A stretch of DNA of 64,000 bases from Pestalotiopsis fici W106-1 (taxonomy: Eukaryota; Ascomycota; Sordariomycetes; Amphisphaeriales; Sporocadaceae), in contig NW_006917093.1 of the NCBI RefSeq assembly GCF_000516985.1, positions 3,534,001-3,598,000 on the forward strand. Reading direction: 5' to 3'. The translations under genes were made by a program, and so were the position numbers. Shown here in pieces: positions 44,530 to 56,398 of this stretch (positions within the stretch are counted from its first letter, which is position 1; each line of letters begins with the position of its first letter). The notes under the pieces are model-generated. The model saw only the letters and a program-made list of their open reading frames with translations. It was not told the DNA's origin and did not search any database.

Positions 44530-47500
44530 ATGGAATCCTCAGAGACTCTGTCCTCCACCATGGAGGCCGCGCTCGTGGCCGCCAGTACGGCAGCTTCGCA
44601 AGTCAACACTGTTGCTGCAGTAAAAAGCTCGTCATGGCTCGGCTGGTTTGGGAGGATGATCCTCTTCATCTTGCAGCTGCTCTCAACCATAGTATACTGG
44701 AGTTTGAAGCTCACGACCTTTTCTCTGTCTACTCTGGTATACCAGCTCTTCTCAACCAAGATGACCGTCACCATGAGCTTCACAACTCTGTGAGTCATGC
44801 ACCAAGCCTCTATATTATTGAACTGCGGACTAACTGTGTCGTTAGGGCACTGATAGTGGCCCTCGTGGTCTCTGCTGTAACATGGGTTGTGAGATACCGG
44901 TACTTGAACATGTACTCTCGTCTCCCCCCTGAGCCTCAGCGCAAGGAGCCCGAATTGGATCTGCCGACCGATTCGCACGATGGAGGCAACAAACCGGGCT
45001 TGACGAATTACTTGGATGAGTTCTTGAGCGGCCTCAAAATCTTTGGCTATTTGGAAAGACCTGTCTTTCACGAGTTGACCAGGAGCATGCAAACCAGAAA
45101 GTTGATCGCTGGCGAAACACTAAACCTGGAAGAGGAACAAGGCTTCTGCCTCGTTGTGGACGGCCTCGTCGAGATTTTTGTCCGGTCCTTGAACCGCAAT
45201 GGAGGCTCTCACATGACGGATCCTTTCGCCGAAGATGGTGCTGCACAGTCCTCGGGCTCACAGCCTTACCAACTTCTAACCGAAGTCCGGAATGGCGCTC
45301 CCATGTCGTCGCTGTTTTCCATCATGTCCTTGTTTACAGAAGATGTACAACTGCGAGTGCCAGTTGACGGCGATTCAGTGCCCCCATCTTCTGCAAACTC
45401 TTTCAGCGAGCAATTACTGCCTACTCCTGGGCTGTCAGAGATGCACCGTGTATCAGATTCAGTGCCAGGCACACCTCAGATTCATCCTAGCGGACGACGG
45501 GCAACAATTGTGGACGAACCGGAAGTCATCTCGCCAAGCTCTCCGAATGGGAGCTACTTTAATCATATTCCTCCAATGTCACTTGATCACTCGTCTATGC
45601 CGCCTCGTGCAGCTCGACCGATTCCAAAGAGGATGGCTACCAAGTCTGTCCATCCAGACATTGTGGCGAGAGCTACTGTTGACACCACTATTGCCGTTAT
45701 TCCAGCCAACGCTTTCCGTCGTCTGATAAAGTTGTATCCGAAGTCTACCGCGCACATTGTCCACGTGATTCTATCCAGATTTCAGCGTGTGACTCTTGCC
45801 ACAGGTTACAATTATCTTGGCCTTTCAAACGAGGTGCTGCACATTGAGAAGAACATGATCAATTTCACAATGTGTCAGCTCCCAAACGTCCTTCGAGGTG
45901 ATGCTCTCGAGCGGTTGAAGGAAAAGTTCAAAGCAGAAAGAGAACGTACAAGCGAAGAGGATAGCGGCAAAGGTATTGCATTGCACAACGCTTCTGCTAC
46001 ATCACATAGACGTCAGAGGTCGGGCACAGGCTTGCGGAGAGACGCAGCCGTGACAGCTCTCTCCAAAGCTCGTGCCACTTCGATCGTGGCTTCCACGATC
46101 GCCCCGCCCCGAGAACGATCTTCCCTGCACACCGCTGGGCCCGGCGATTTGCTCGCTAATGTCCAATCTGCCCGCGCTGGCGGCTCTCGTGTGCCGGGAA
46201 CACTGGACATTCCTCTCACACCGTGGCAATCTGGAGAGTCCATTGCTCAACCCAATCCCAATTCTCCCATGGCGCATCATGCTTTCAACCCATTTTCGAC
46301 GCAGAAACGCGCTCGTATTGCCATCGATCCTAGGGAGTCTGTTGACGAAGACAATTTGTTTCGTGTGTCTATTTTGGAATGCGTATTCAACGCTTTGGGA
46401 ATGAGCCCGGGAGGCGGCTCCTCAAGGGGCCCTGATTCGGTCGAAGCGTCCCCACGACTGGTGTCATACGACCAGCGCAGGCAGAGAGCAGTTTTCTCCA
46501 ACAACGCTTTCGGTTTCATGGACTCACTTGAGGGCTCTACAGACTGGGATGCGGATTCCATGACTTCCGGTGGTGTTTCAAATACCGGCACCCCCAATCC
46601 TCAACTTCTGGCTGCTGAAATGAAGCACGAGGTGGAGATTGTCTTCTTCCCTCAAGGCTCTGTTCTTGTAGAACAAGGAGAGCGCAGCCCGGGTCTCTAC
46701 TATGTCATCGATGGCTTCCTCGATATCGGTGTGCCAGCTGAGGACTCAGGAAGCGAGATTTTAACCTCAACGAGCAAGATGTCTTTGTCAGCCATGCAGC
46801 GCGAAGATTCGCAAACTCCCAATCGACGCTCTTCATCCAAACCCAATGTTACCCCCTTGAACGGTTCTGTGCCAGGACTTGCTGGTGGTGAAGGCAAGAA
46901 GAGGGGCAAGCCTACCAGGAGGAGCGTTGCGCTCGTGAAACCTGGAGGGTTGGCCGGTTACATTGGGACAGTCTCGTCTTACCGATCCTTCATTGATGTT
47001 GTTGCGAAAACGGATGTTTATGTCGGATTCGTTCCTCGTGCAACTCTGGAGCGTATCGTGGAGAAATATCCAATCGTCCTTCTGACCATGGCAAAGAGAC
47101 TCACCAATCTCTTACCCCGGCTGATTTTGCACATCGATTTTGCCCTCGAGTGGGTTCAGGTCAATGCGGGGCAGGTCCTGTTTCACAAAGACGAAGAAAG
47201 CGAGGCAATCTATCTTGTTCTCAATGGACGTCTGCGTCTGATTGAGGACAGGAAAGGCGGTGGGCTCAATGTGCGTGCCGAGTTCGGTCAAGGCGACAGC
47301 GTCGGTGAGCTGGAAGTTCTGACCGAGTCCACCAGGTCGGGAACTCTTCATGCCATACGGGACACTGAGCTTGTCAAGTTCCCCCGGACATTGTTCAACA
47401 GCCTTGCACAAGAGCACCCCAACATCACAATCAAAATCTCAAAGATCATAGCCTCCCGCATGAGGACCTTGGTTGATGATCCTTCCAATGTGGTCAGCAA

Positions 47501-49332
47501 AGAGCATGCTGCTGGAACTTCGATCAACAAGATTTCCTCGACTCTCAACTTGAGGACCGTCGCAGTCCTCCCCGTGACCTCTGGAGTGCCCGTGGTTGAC
47601 TTCGGAAACCGCCTGATGAATGCTCTGACTCAAATCGGTGTGCCTGGAGGTGCTACCTCCCTTAACCAATCCGCAATTCTCAACCATCTTGGCAAGCACG
47701 CTTTCAACCGAATGGGAAAGCTCAAGTTGTCGCAATACCTTGCTGATTTGGAAGAGAAGTACGGATTGGTCATCTACGTTGCTGGTAAGTCATTTCGGCC
47801 CTTTCGCTTATGTATTCATCGAAAGCAGTATGATGAGAAATTTCACAACCCCAGAGCTCGTTCAATGACGGCCAAAACATACTCTAATTTTTTCCTGACT
47901 GCTTCCCCTTCCAAACACATCTTGCAGGCATCTGGTTATGGCTCAGCAACTAATCGTGTTCTTAGATACCAATGTTAATTCACCATGGACCCAGACCTGT
48001 ATTACGCAGGCTGATTGTATTCTCCTCGTGGGTCTAGCCGAGGGGTCCCCAGAGATTGGTGAGTATGAAAGATTCATGTTGGGACAGAAATCAACAGCAC
48101 GGAAGATTCTTGTCTTGCTGCACGCGGATAGATATTCACCGCCAGGCCTAACCAGATCCTGGCTGAGAAATCGTGTCTGGATCAACGGTGGCCACTACCA
48201 CATCCAGATGGCCTTCAAGTCAAACGCTGTCCCTGTGCACCCCCCGACGTCGCGGCGGCTAGGTGCCACAATCAAGGAGCGCGTGCAAGTCCTGCAAGCA
48301 GAGATTCAGAAGTATACCAGTCGTAAGGTGCGGCATACTCCCTACTACTCTCCAGATGCCCCGTTCAAGGGTGATTTCCATCGGCTTGCAAGGCGTCTTT
48401 GTGGCAAGTCCATCGGTCTCGTCCTTGGCGGAGGCGGTGCACGTGGCATAACTCAGATTGGCATCATTCGAGCCATGGAAGAAGCCGGCATCCCGATTGA
48501 TGTCATTGGCGGAACCTCGATTGGTGCCTTTATTGGAGCACTATATGCGAGGCACGCGGACGTGGTCCCGATGTTTGGCCTGGCCAAGAAATTTGCTGGT
48601 CGCATGGGCAGCATGTGGCGGTTCGCGCTGGATCTCACATATCCCTCAGCGTCCTACACAACTGGCCACGAATTCAACCGCGGTATATTCAAGACTTTTG
48701 GAAACCACCAAATTGAAGATTTCTGGCTGGAGTACTACTGCAACACAACAAACATCAGCAAGAGCCGCGGTGAAATCCACACCAGTGGCTATGCTTGGAG
48801 ATATGTGCGTGCTTCCATGTCCCTGGCCGGCCTTTTGCCACCTTTGTGTGACGAAGGCAGCATGTTGCTTGATGGCGGTTACATTGACAACTTGACCGTC
48901 TCACACATGAAGTCTCTTGGCGCCGATGTGATCTTTGCGATTGATGTAGGTGCTTTGGATGACGACACACCACAAGCGTATGGAGATTCCCTTTCGGGAA
49001 TGTGGGCATTCTTCAATCGATGGAACCCATTCTCGTCCATTCCCAATCCCCCAACCTTGGCGGAGATCCAGGGCCGCCTGGCCTACGTCTCGAGTGTTGA
49101 TGCGCTTGAGAGGGCCAAGACTATGCCGGGCTGTATTTATCTGCGCCCACCGATTGATGACTATGGAACTCTTGACTTTGGCAAGTTTGATGAGATTTAC
49201 CAGATGGGATACCAGTATGGTAAGGAGACCCTGGCCCGCTTGCGTGAAGAAGGTGATCTTCCACTTGTTGAAGAGACAGAAGCGAAGAAGGCCCTCAGGA
49301 GAACCATGGCGCCCCGTAGAGCCAGTATTTGA
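44530..49332 (+). CDS. nte1: Lysophospholipase Nte1 (patatin-like, neuropathy target esterase family)
   Basis: Three exons, 44530-44789, 44846-47784 and 47966-49332, encode 1521 residues. N-terminal membrane helices ([20 protein letters not shown], and [16 protein letters not shown] across the first splice) anchor it to the ER. Three cyclic-nucleotide-binding-like domains lie at about residues 150, 680 and 850. The patatin domain has the oxyanion loop GGGGARG (about 1215), the nucleophile GTSIG (about 1248) and DGG (about 1367). Nte1 deacylates phosphatidylcholine and lysophosphatidylcholine to glycerophosphocholine. Intron 2 is 181 nt; its acceptor is placed at TTCTTAG, after an ACTAAT branch site, since this gives the conserved [17 protein letters not shown] 44530 is the first ATG in frame. 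Confidence 0.96.
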
Positions 49333-49736
49333 TGCATCTCATGAAGCATTTGTAACGTTACAATAGCGTCTATAGACACCAAGATATCCAATAGATAGTT
49401 TCATCGAGCTCAATGAAGAACGTACCATGCATATAGCGAAGAAAACGTCACCAAAGTATCATGATCAAGATTCTGCAAGTGAATGTGGCGGCGGACAATG
49501 AAAGAAATGTACTCTGGATAAAAAATGTGTATAATCAAGGCGATTCAAAACGCACAGGCCACATGCACTACCATTGAGTAAAGCTGGGACAATTGAATAG
49601 GGCGAAATTTGGGAGACTTCATCTTTTGATCACTACTTTGCGAAATCAATGAATATGTGTCAGAAGTAATTTCTTTACTTTCTGCAACGTACCTCTTCAT
49701 AAAGATGCATCGTCCCGGTCTTGCCCCATCTGAGAA
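49333..49736. other. Intergenic between Nte1 and the JmjC gene
   Basis: About 0.4 kb, AT-rich; same-strand spacer with no other signal. Confidence 0.5.
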
Positions 49737-51305
49737 ATGAGTCACGAGCAACCTGAGCTGCTTGGCTTCTGCGCCGAGGCAGCGCGTCAGATCAGAGACG
49801 AGTGCGAAATGATACTTGGCAACAGTACCATTTCAGACAATAATGAGATGGAAATATCGGGATGCGGTCAGCCCTTGGTGAAGCTTCTCAAGGAACAGGC
49901 CTCTCAAGTATCCAAGATACTCAGCTCGCCGCAGTCTAGTGGTCCGCTCAACAACGGTCAATTGCCCAGCAAGACTGATCTTGTGCTGCAACGCTTGGAC
50001 GACATCATCTCCATCGCCTACACAAAATTCTATGCTTATCTTTACAAAGACCTTCCCGTGTGCTGGAGACAACTGTACACGGATGCCAGTATCCTCAGGT
50101 TCTGCCACCTCTTGTCCCAAACACTGCCAGACGAGACTTCTGCAGGCCCAGCTGAGAAGCTACAGCTCGAAGAAAGCCTACTCGCTGAGCTCGTCAAGAC
50201 GCTCGACTTGGCGCTCATTCTTGCCGGCGGCGGAGGCCGCCTCAGAGGACGAAGATGGATACAAGTTGCCCTCGATCTATTGCAGCACTCTCTACCTCTA
50301 GCCGGAAACTCCCCAACGGCGTTGGATGATTCGGGGAGGCCCAGTAAACGGCCAAGATTGGACGATGAGACCATAGATGGTAGCACACCATTCTCGAAGA
50401 TTGAGCCATTTACACCCCCCGTGAAGCAGCCCATCACCCGTGTGCCGGCCATGTCCATGGAGTCATTTCAAAAGCATCTTAGTCAAGCGTTAGACACAGA
50501 ATCGGGGCCGGCACCCATAATCATGACGGGCATTACAGATGAATGGCCAGCAAGGACAACAAATCCTTGGAATCAACCTCGATACCTTTTATCGCAGACA
50601 CTCGGCGGTCGCCGTCTGATACCATTCGAATTTGGACGTAGCTACGTCGACGATGGATGGGGCCAAAAGCTCATCACCTTTGGCGAGTTCTTGCAAACTT
50701 ATATAGACGGCCCCCTTGCTGGGGATGGTACAACAGCAGAAGTTGATGGGCGCCAGCATATCGGATACCTGGCGCAGCATCCTCTGTTCACGCAACTCCC
50801 AGCTTTGCGCAAGGATATTTTTATTCCGGATTACTGTTACACCGCACCTCCGCCACACCCTACCGACCCAGAGATGGATCAGCCAGAGTTAGATGAGCCT
50901 CTACTAAATGCGTGGTTTGGACCTCCAGGGACCATTACACCGCTGCATACTGACCCGTACCACAACCTTCTGGTACAAATCGTGGGTCGCAAATATGTAC
51001 GTCTGTACTCACCCCGCGAGACTGCTCGAATGCAGGCCCGTGGCAAAGAGAACGGCATTGAAATGAGCAACACGAGTTTGTTAGACGTGGGCGTTCTTGA
51101 AGGCTGGGACCAATCCACCAGCCATGATGATGACGCCGGCAGCCCAGGACACGTTTCGGCTGAGAGCATGCGAGAGGCTTTCGCCAATGTTCCATACAAA
51201 GATTGTATACTGGAGCCGGGTGACACTTTATATATACCCATCGGATGGTGGCATTACGTTCGCGGTCTAACTGTTAGTTTTTCCGTCAGTTTCTGGTGGA
51301 ATTAG
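49737..51305 (+). CDS. JmjC-domain oxygenase, JMJD5/KDM8-like
   Basis: Intron-less, 522 residues. The N-terminal half is helical (ESLLAELVKTLDLALIL, LRGRRWIQVALDLLQHSLPL). The C-terminal JmjC/cupin-8 domain starts around PAPIIMTGITDEWPART. Fe(II) ligands fit HTD (TPLHTDPYHN, about residue 400) and a distal His (GWWHYVRGLTVSFSVSFWWN, about 505); the Lys in GRKYVRLYSP may bind 2-oxoglutarate. It should be a 2-oxoglutarate-dependent hydroxylase; JMJD5 relatives act on arginines or as proteases in animals, and fungal substrates are unknown. Family placement rests on the WxxPRYL region and GRKYVRLY signature. Confidence 0.85.
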   Translation: MSHEQPELLGFCAEAARQIRDECEMILGNSTISDNNEMEISGCGQPLVKLLKEQASQVSKILSSPQSSGPLNNGQLPSKTDLVLQRLDDIISIAYTKFYAYLYKDLPVCWRQLYTDASILRFCHLLSQTLPDETSAGPAEKLQLEESLLAELVKTLDLALILAGGGGRLRGRRWIQVALDLLQHSLPLAGNSPTALDDSGRPSKRPRLDDETIDGSTPFSKIEPFTPPVKQPITRVPAMSMESFQKHLSQALDTESGPAPIIMTGITDEWPARTTNPWNQPRYLLSQTLGGRRLIPFEFGRSYVDDGWGQKLITFGEFLQTYIDGPLAGDGTTAEVDGRQHIGYLAQHPLFTQLPALRKDIFIPDYCYTAPPPHPTDPEMDQPELDEPLLNAWFGPPGTITPLHTDPYHNLLVQIVGRKYVRLYSPRETARMQARGKENGIEMSNTSLLDVGVLEGWDQSTSHDDDAGSPGHVSAESMREAFANVPYKDCILEPGDTLYIPIGWWHYVRGLTVSFSVSFWWN

Positions 51306-51543
51306 AGAATCAAAACCGCAGATACCATCATCGCATCCACGACAGTGGGAGACTCAAGGGGAAAAAAAACGACCGTTGATTAGAGCCTGCGCCTAAGCAT
51401 CACGCTGAACTTTTCCCAATCCTTTTTCCTAATCCATTTATTTCAAATCCATACCAAACGCCATGCCTGTAACATTCTGTCCGGAAAATCATCGTGTTCT
51501 AAAATAAATATCCCCGGAAATGGAACGGTCACCCGCTCTTGCG

Positions 51544-52482
51544 TTAGGCATTCAGTCCCTTCTTGAATTCCAGCTCCTGCTCAGGATTGTAATGAACCAT
51601 GTTGGTGATGAAGTCCTTGAGGTCACGTCTCTTGGTGTTCACTACAGCAGCCTCCTGGCTCGTGAGTGGCAGATCTTTTTCCTCAACCATCAAGCTGCAA
51701 CATGTGTAGTAGTCGTAAATCTTGAATTCTCTCACCTCACCCGTCTTCCAGTCTGTTAGCCTTGGAACTTTGAGTTTGACGTCGACGGTTCCGATCTTGT
51801 CAGTCATGTAGTTGACAAAACCACCATGCCCAAAAACACAAATATCATAGTCGGTGTATGATCGACCCGTGTACGACTCGAAGTTCTTGCATTCCTGCAA
51901 GATTACCTGAACGGCGAGCCTTCCTCTTTCGAGCAAGTTCTCGGGTGCCCAGCCGTTAGTCTTGAGGTGCCAAGGCCTGTCCAGTCTTTCATTGTCCTTT
52001 GTCTCTGACGGGATCATCCTGTCCCATATGATATTGAGGTCGTTCATCTTTAGGCGACCATTGAATCTGTATTCAAGCTCGTGCTCAATCATGTCCTGAA
52101 TCTTGGTAACGGCTCGAGCCCTGTCTGAGAACCAGAGCGTCTGCTCGATCAAGAGGGGCTCAACAATAATCCGGGAACCTCGCAGCTCTTGCTCGGTAAC
52201 GGACAGGAGAAATGTCTGTATGGCCCTGGTCAGAGGGGAGACCATGAAGACGCGGCTCTTCTTCTCGTGCTGGAGGAACTGGCCCCTCATTTTGCCTTCT
52301 GCCCATTTTCTGCCGGTTCCGCGCTTTGCCTCTTCCAACTTTTTATCCTTGATCCAGTCCTCCTCTCTCTCCGCTGTAGTGAGAACCGGATCGTGTAAGT
52401 CTACGCCCGAGTTGTCACCGGCGTTTGACTCGGACAAAACATGACGGGCATAGCGTATCTTGTAAACGGTAGGCTCAGCCAT
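51544..52482 (-). CDS. Histidine phosphatase superfamily (phosphoglycerate-mutase-like) protein
   Basis: 312 residues from ATG 52482 (MAEPTVYKIRYARH). The phosphohistidine site is ARHVLSESNAGD, with Val in place of the usual Gly after RH. The second Arg is in VSPLTRAIQTFLL, and the distal His in VFGHGGFVNY, so the four core catalytic residues R-H, R and H are present. LHDPVLTTAERE matches the DxxLTxxG position. The substrate is unknown; many fungal members of this group are unstudied. The frame is open a further 72 codons upstream without an ATG that looks better. A spliced N-terminal extension from an upstream exon is possible (see findings). Convergent with the JmjC gene, stops 238 bp apart. 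Confidence 0.8.
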   Translation of the reverse strand: MAEPTVYKIRYARHVLSESNAGDNSGVDLHDPVLTTAEREEDWIKDKKLEEAKRGTGRKWAEGKMRGQFLQHEKKSRVFMVSPLTRAIQTFLLSVTEQELRGSRIIVEPLLIEQTLWFSDRARAVTKIQDMIEHELEYRFNGRLKMNDLNIIWDRMIPSETKDNERLDRPWHLKTNGWAPENLLERGRLAVQVILQECKNFESYTGRSYTDYDICVFGHGGFVNYMTDKIGTVDVKLKVPRLTDWKTGEVREFKIYDYYTCCSLMVEEKDLPLTSQEAAVVNTKRRDLKDFITNMVHYNPEQELEFKKGLNA

Positions 52483-54212
52483 TGCGGTGACCAGTCGGCT
52501 TATCCTTTTTGTGATAGTATTGGTGTTGGCAAATGAGTATTGAGCAAGTGCCAATGGGTACAGGGGGGGAAGAACGTTTCTTCTTTTTGTTTTTGGCTTT
52601 TTTGCCTCACAAAAAAAGTAGTAATCGCAAAGGGGGAAACGACGATAAGGAGCAAAAAGAAAACGAGGGCACATACTCTTCCACAACGGCAAGAGCATTA
52701 TATGTCAACGACACAGTCATGCTTTCCGTCGTCGATACTGTTGCTCCTGATGTTTTCGTTGGTTGCGATTCAGTCGCGGTTGTTGTCGCCATTGCTGTCA
52801 TCGTCGTAGTCGACGACATGAGAACCGTTCGCGGCGGCGCTGGCGGTGCAAACGTTTCATTTTCAGACAGCGGTTTGTCCAACATCGCTTTGTCCGTAAA
52901 CCAACTATAATTGCGTATTGCGTCTCTTCGTATTATACCACATAGGAATTGACTTTTTCTCGTCCTCCAATTGGTGTGCAAGTTGTCGGAAATCGCCTTC
53001 CCTTTTGGCTCCCTCTCGGCGTCCTCAGAGTGTCCTCTATCCGACGATGCTTGACTTTCCTCCCTCGGCCGGGTATGGACACTTGCTCCTTTCGTACCAC
53101 CAGCCATCGCATCTGGGACGGCTCCATGACTTTATATTCGGGTGAAAACCACCGGGATCACTCTTTTATTTTTAGCATAGCCTCATGACAATATTGAATA
53201 CCAAGTGTTATGTAGTGCCAGGGAGAAACCTGAGTAATACCAGCAATAACACACCAAAAGTCTCGTTCGTCATCAAACCAAACGGCAAGGCCGCAAAGTA
53301 AAATGCAAAAACCGCTGCACGCGGCGGAGCCACACAATTGATTCCCCATTGCCAAACCAGGTAAATTTTTCCCACACCAGTACACCGGATGTTTTTGCCT
53401 TTACCCAATTATACACGTTTCCCCATTAGCCGAGCCAGTCCCTGAAGGAGCTCCGTCCGCTTACGAAGCGAGCAAGAGGGAGAACACACAAAAAGACAAG
53501 ACTTAGAAAAAAAAAAAAAGAGACAAAAAGTGCACATTTCCTTCAAGGACCTGAACCCACACTGCCCCCGGGGCGGCCTAATCTTCCACTCCATTTTTCT
53601 ATCTTCACCTCCTTCTAACCCTTTCGCTGCGGTCAGCCGTTTCCTGTCAAATTTCCATCTTGTGTAACCATCAGGGGTGGCTCGTTGGCCGGTTGGTCGG
53701 TTCGGTAGTCCCCAAATTTCGTTTTCGGTGGACCCGGAGGTTATAATTCGATTTGCATCTCCTATTCAATAAATATTGCAGGTTTTGGCCAAGCTACTTA
53801 CCCAGGGAATCAATAATGGCCTGACGGTTGCGTCCCAGGGTCCTCTTGGCGGTCTGTCTGGCGGTCTGATGGATGATGACTCAGTCAGGGGATTTGATGC
53901 GTTGTTGTTGTTGTTTGCTGTATAGTGGTGGAGCCCCTGGTCGGTCCAGGTGTGGCTGACCGCTTATATACTGCCAACGTGTGTCAATTCGCCTCGGCCA
54001 CGGGCTGGAAGAAAAATACTCGGAATACACTAGATTGTTGTGTACACTGAGAGCCTGGATATGAAGAATCCAGTGGATGCCGCTGTCATTGACACAATTT
54101 GCATCAACTTCTCTATGTTCATGACTAGAAATCTATGGGTATCGTGCCTCTTTCCGTCAACTTTTCTTTTCTTCTTCTTGGGTCTCCTTTTTGTTGTTGT
54201 CATATATGCATA
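52483..54212. other. Long upstream region of the phosphatase gene / downstream of CCA1
   Basis: About 1.7 kb. It contains an ATG ORF on the minus strand (52607-53107, 166 codons, Thr-rich) with a GTATGT donor that could be an alternative 5' exon of the phosphatase. The rest is AT-rich and unassigned, with GTT-rich and A-rich short repeats near 53895 and 53505. Confidence 0.45.
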
Positions 54213-56022
54213 TCAGATGGGAATACCCAGTTCCTCTTTCTTACTGCGCACCTCTTCGATCGCCCCAGTCGGATCAGTAATATCTGGGTTTCGTAATTGC
54301 CACGCCACGCATACATCCAGCGCCGCCGTCATCCAGATGCCGGGCCTGGCACCAAGCGCCTTGGAAAGCTGCTTCCCATCAATGATTCGCTTGAGTGACG
54401 GCGCCTCCATGACATCGAGCTCGTGAAGATGGTCCAGGAATTTCTGCCATCCGGCAACGAATGCCGTGTCGCGAGAAGCTGTGTCACCAGGTTGCAGCGT
54501 CTGCAGTGCGTCGTGCAGCAATGCCGACAAGACTTGCAGCTTCCATTGTCCTCCCCGGGCCTCCCACCGCCGAATGGCCAGGCCAAATCGATCGCGCTCA
54601 TGCACGTGCTCTGCATTCTCGGAGACGGCGACCTTTAATGACATGATCTCCTCTCGGTGGTTGTAAGAACCTGTAATCGCATCGCACATCTTATTCGGGG
54701 CCTTGATTCCCTCACGAGCAGCAAGAGTGGCAAAGGGCGGAGGAGGCTTTGTCGGGCCAATATGGGCCGGTTGTGCGATGGACATCCAGGGCGTCAGAGC
54801 CGCCAGAACCCAACTAAAATAGCTCGACTCATCTGAACGTACCAACACATCGTAGATAGATCCTGGTGTCTTCCTTTGGCGCAGAGACTCTAGGCAATCG
54901 TACGCTACTGCCAAGTTCCGTACATTTGGCTGAGGCATGTCGGGCTTGTTCGGGTCTGTAAAAACAGTGTGATACAGTCCGAGGCTGTGTATCTTCTTCA
55001 GAGCATTTCGGGGATGGTTGCCTATATGCTTTCGTCAGTCATATTTTCTGGTTATCGTGAGTGCCTGTGCAATCTATACCCTGGAACATCTTTTCGACTT
55101 CCACTCCGACTCTCTCGCGACTTATTTTTTGACGATTACGCAATGCACTCAACACACGCTCATCGCGCATCACTGCCTCGACTTCGGGGTCGATAACAAA
55201 GTCCAACCGACTGGCAAATCGAATGAGCCGCAGAACCCGTAAAGGATCATCTGTGAAAGTCTGGAGAGGCTCAAGTGGAGTTCTGATGAGCTTGGCATCC
55301 ATATCGGCCAGTCCGCCGGTGAAGTCTTCAACGCGGCCCGTGTTGAGGTTGTAAAAGAGCGCATTGATGGTTGCATCTCGGCGCAACGCGTCTTCTTCAG
55401 CTGTACCAAACTCGACTTGGGGGTTGCGACTGTCTTGTGTGTATGTCTCCTTGCGAAGATTGACAAAGTCGACATCAAAACCCAAAAGTTTGATTGTTGT
55501 GGTCTCTAGATGCTTCGACTTATCCGGGTTGGCTGCAATTTTGTGCAAATTGCCAATGTCGGTGTCACTCAGGGCATGCTTCTCTACAGTCTCTGGCTGC
55601 TTGCAAAGCTCGACGATTTTGGAGCTGAATGCCTCGCCAGTCATGGTGTTGATGGCCGTGTCAATATCGTGAGACCCGATGCCAAGGAGCTTGTCGCGAA
55701 CCCAGCCGCCGGCCCAACGCAGTACGATGGGTTCTGCAGAAGACGGCTGTGATCTGTCAATGTATTCGGCGACATCTAGAAGCAGCTTCTTGAGCCGAGC
55801 TTCCTGTGAGCTCAGCTCAATATTGGTGGTCACGGGAGCAGATCCCATTTTTCTGACCTGGCGAGGACGCTGAGAAGTGGAGCAGGAGTCGTCGTCTTCC
55901 AACTGATCAGACTTCCTCTTGGACATGAGAAAAGCGGACGAAAAATGAAAGAAGCGTGCTCTTGTATGTGATAGAGTGGAGGCGTTGAACGGGGGGCGGA
56001 GCGTTAGTCTTTGAAGGCTCAT
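54213..56022 (-). CDS. cca1: CCA-adding tRNA nucleotidyltransferase
   Basis: Two exons, 56022-55080 and 55021-54213 (59-nt phase-1 intron), encode 583 residues. Class II nucleotidyltransferase motifs are clear: VLRWAGGWVRDKLLG, GSHDIDTAINTMTG (DxD metal site), EDALRRDATINALFYNL and DDPLRVLRLIRFASRLDF. The enzyme adds CCA to tRNA 3' ends in cytosol, nucleus and mitochondria. The first 32 residues (MSLQRLTLRPPFNASTLSHT... rich in Arg/Ser/Phe, no acidic residues) look like a mitochondrial presequence, and a second Met at residue 33 (position 55926, MSKRKSDQLEDDD) begins a basic, nuclear-type sequence. This is the two-start arrangement known from yeast CCA1. Confidence 0.95.
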
Positions 56023-56398
56023 TGATCTGCTGGATGAGTCAAATTGTCCTGCATCGCCCTTGTATCCTGTTCGGGGTCAATGGCAAGAGCCACGATTCAC
56101 ATAAGTCCAAATTTCAGCAGTGACTTGAGTGTTGAAGTTCTTGCCTTTTGTGACTTTTGTGACTACAATATGAGTTACTGGCTACTGCAAACAAGCCCAT
56201 GGGCGAGGTCCAGATATTGATGAATTTGTGTGGAGTTTGCTCGTTGAGCCTACGCATTAGGCGAGCTAGATATTCCATAGATACATATTCGACTAAGCGA
56301 GTCTCCAAACAAGCCCCATTCGGATTGTGCTACTAATCGCTAAACAAGAAAAATAGAAAAATTATCGAAATTCCATTCAGACACCAGGTTGTGTGATA
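56023..56398. other. Intergenic, CCA1 promoter side
   Basis: About 0.38 kb with no recognisable feature. Confidence 0.4.
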
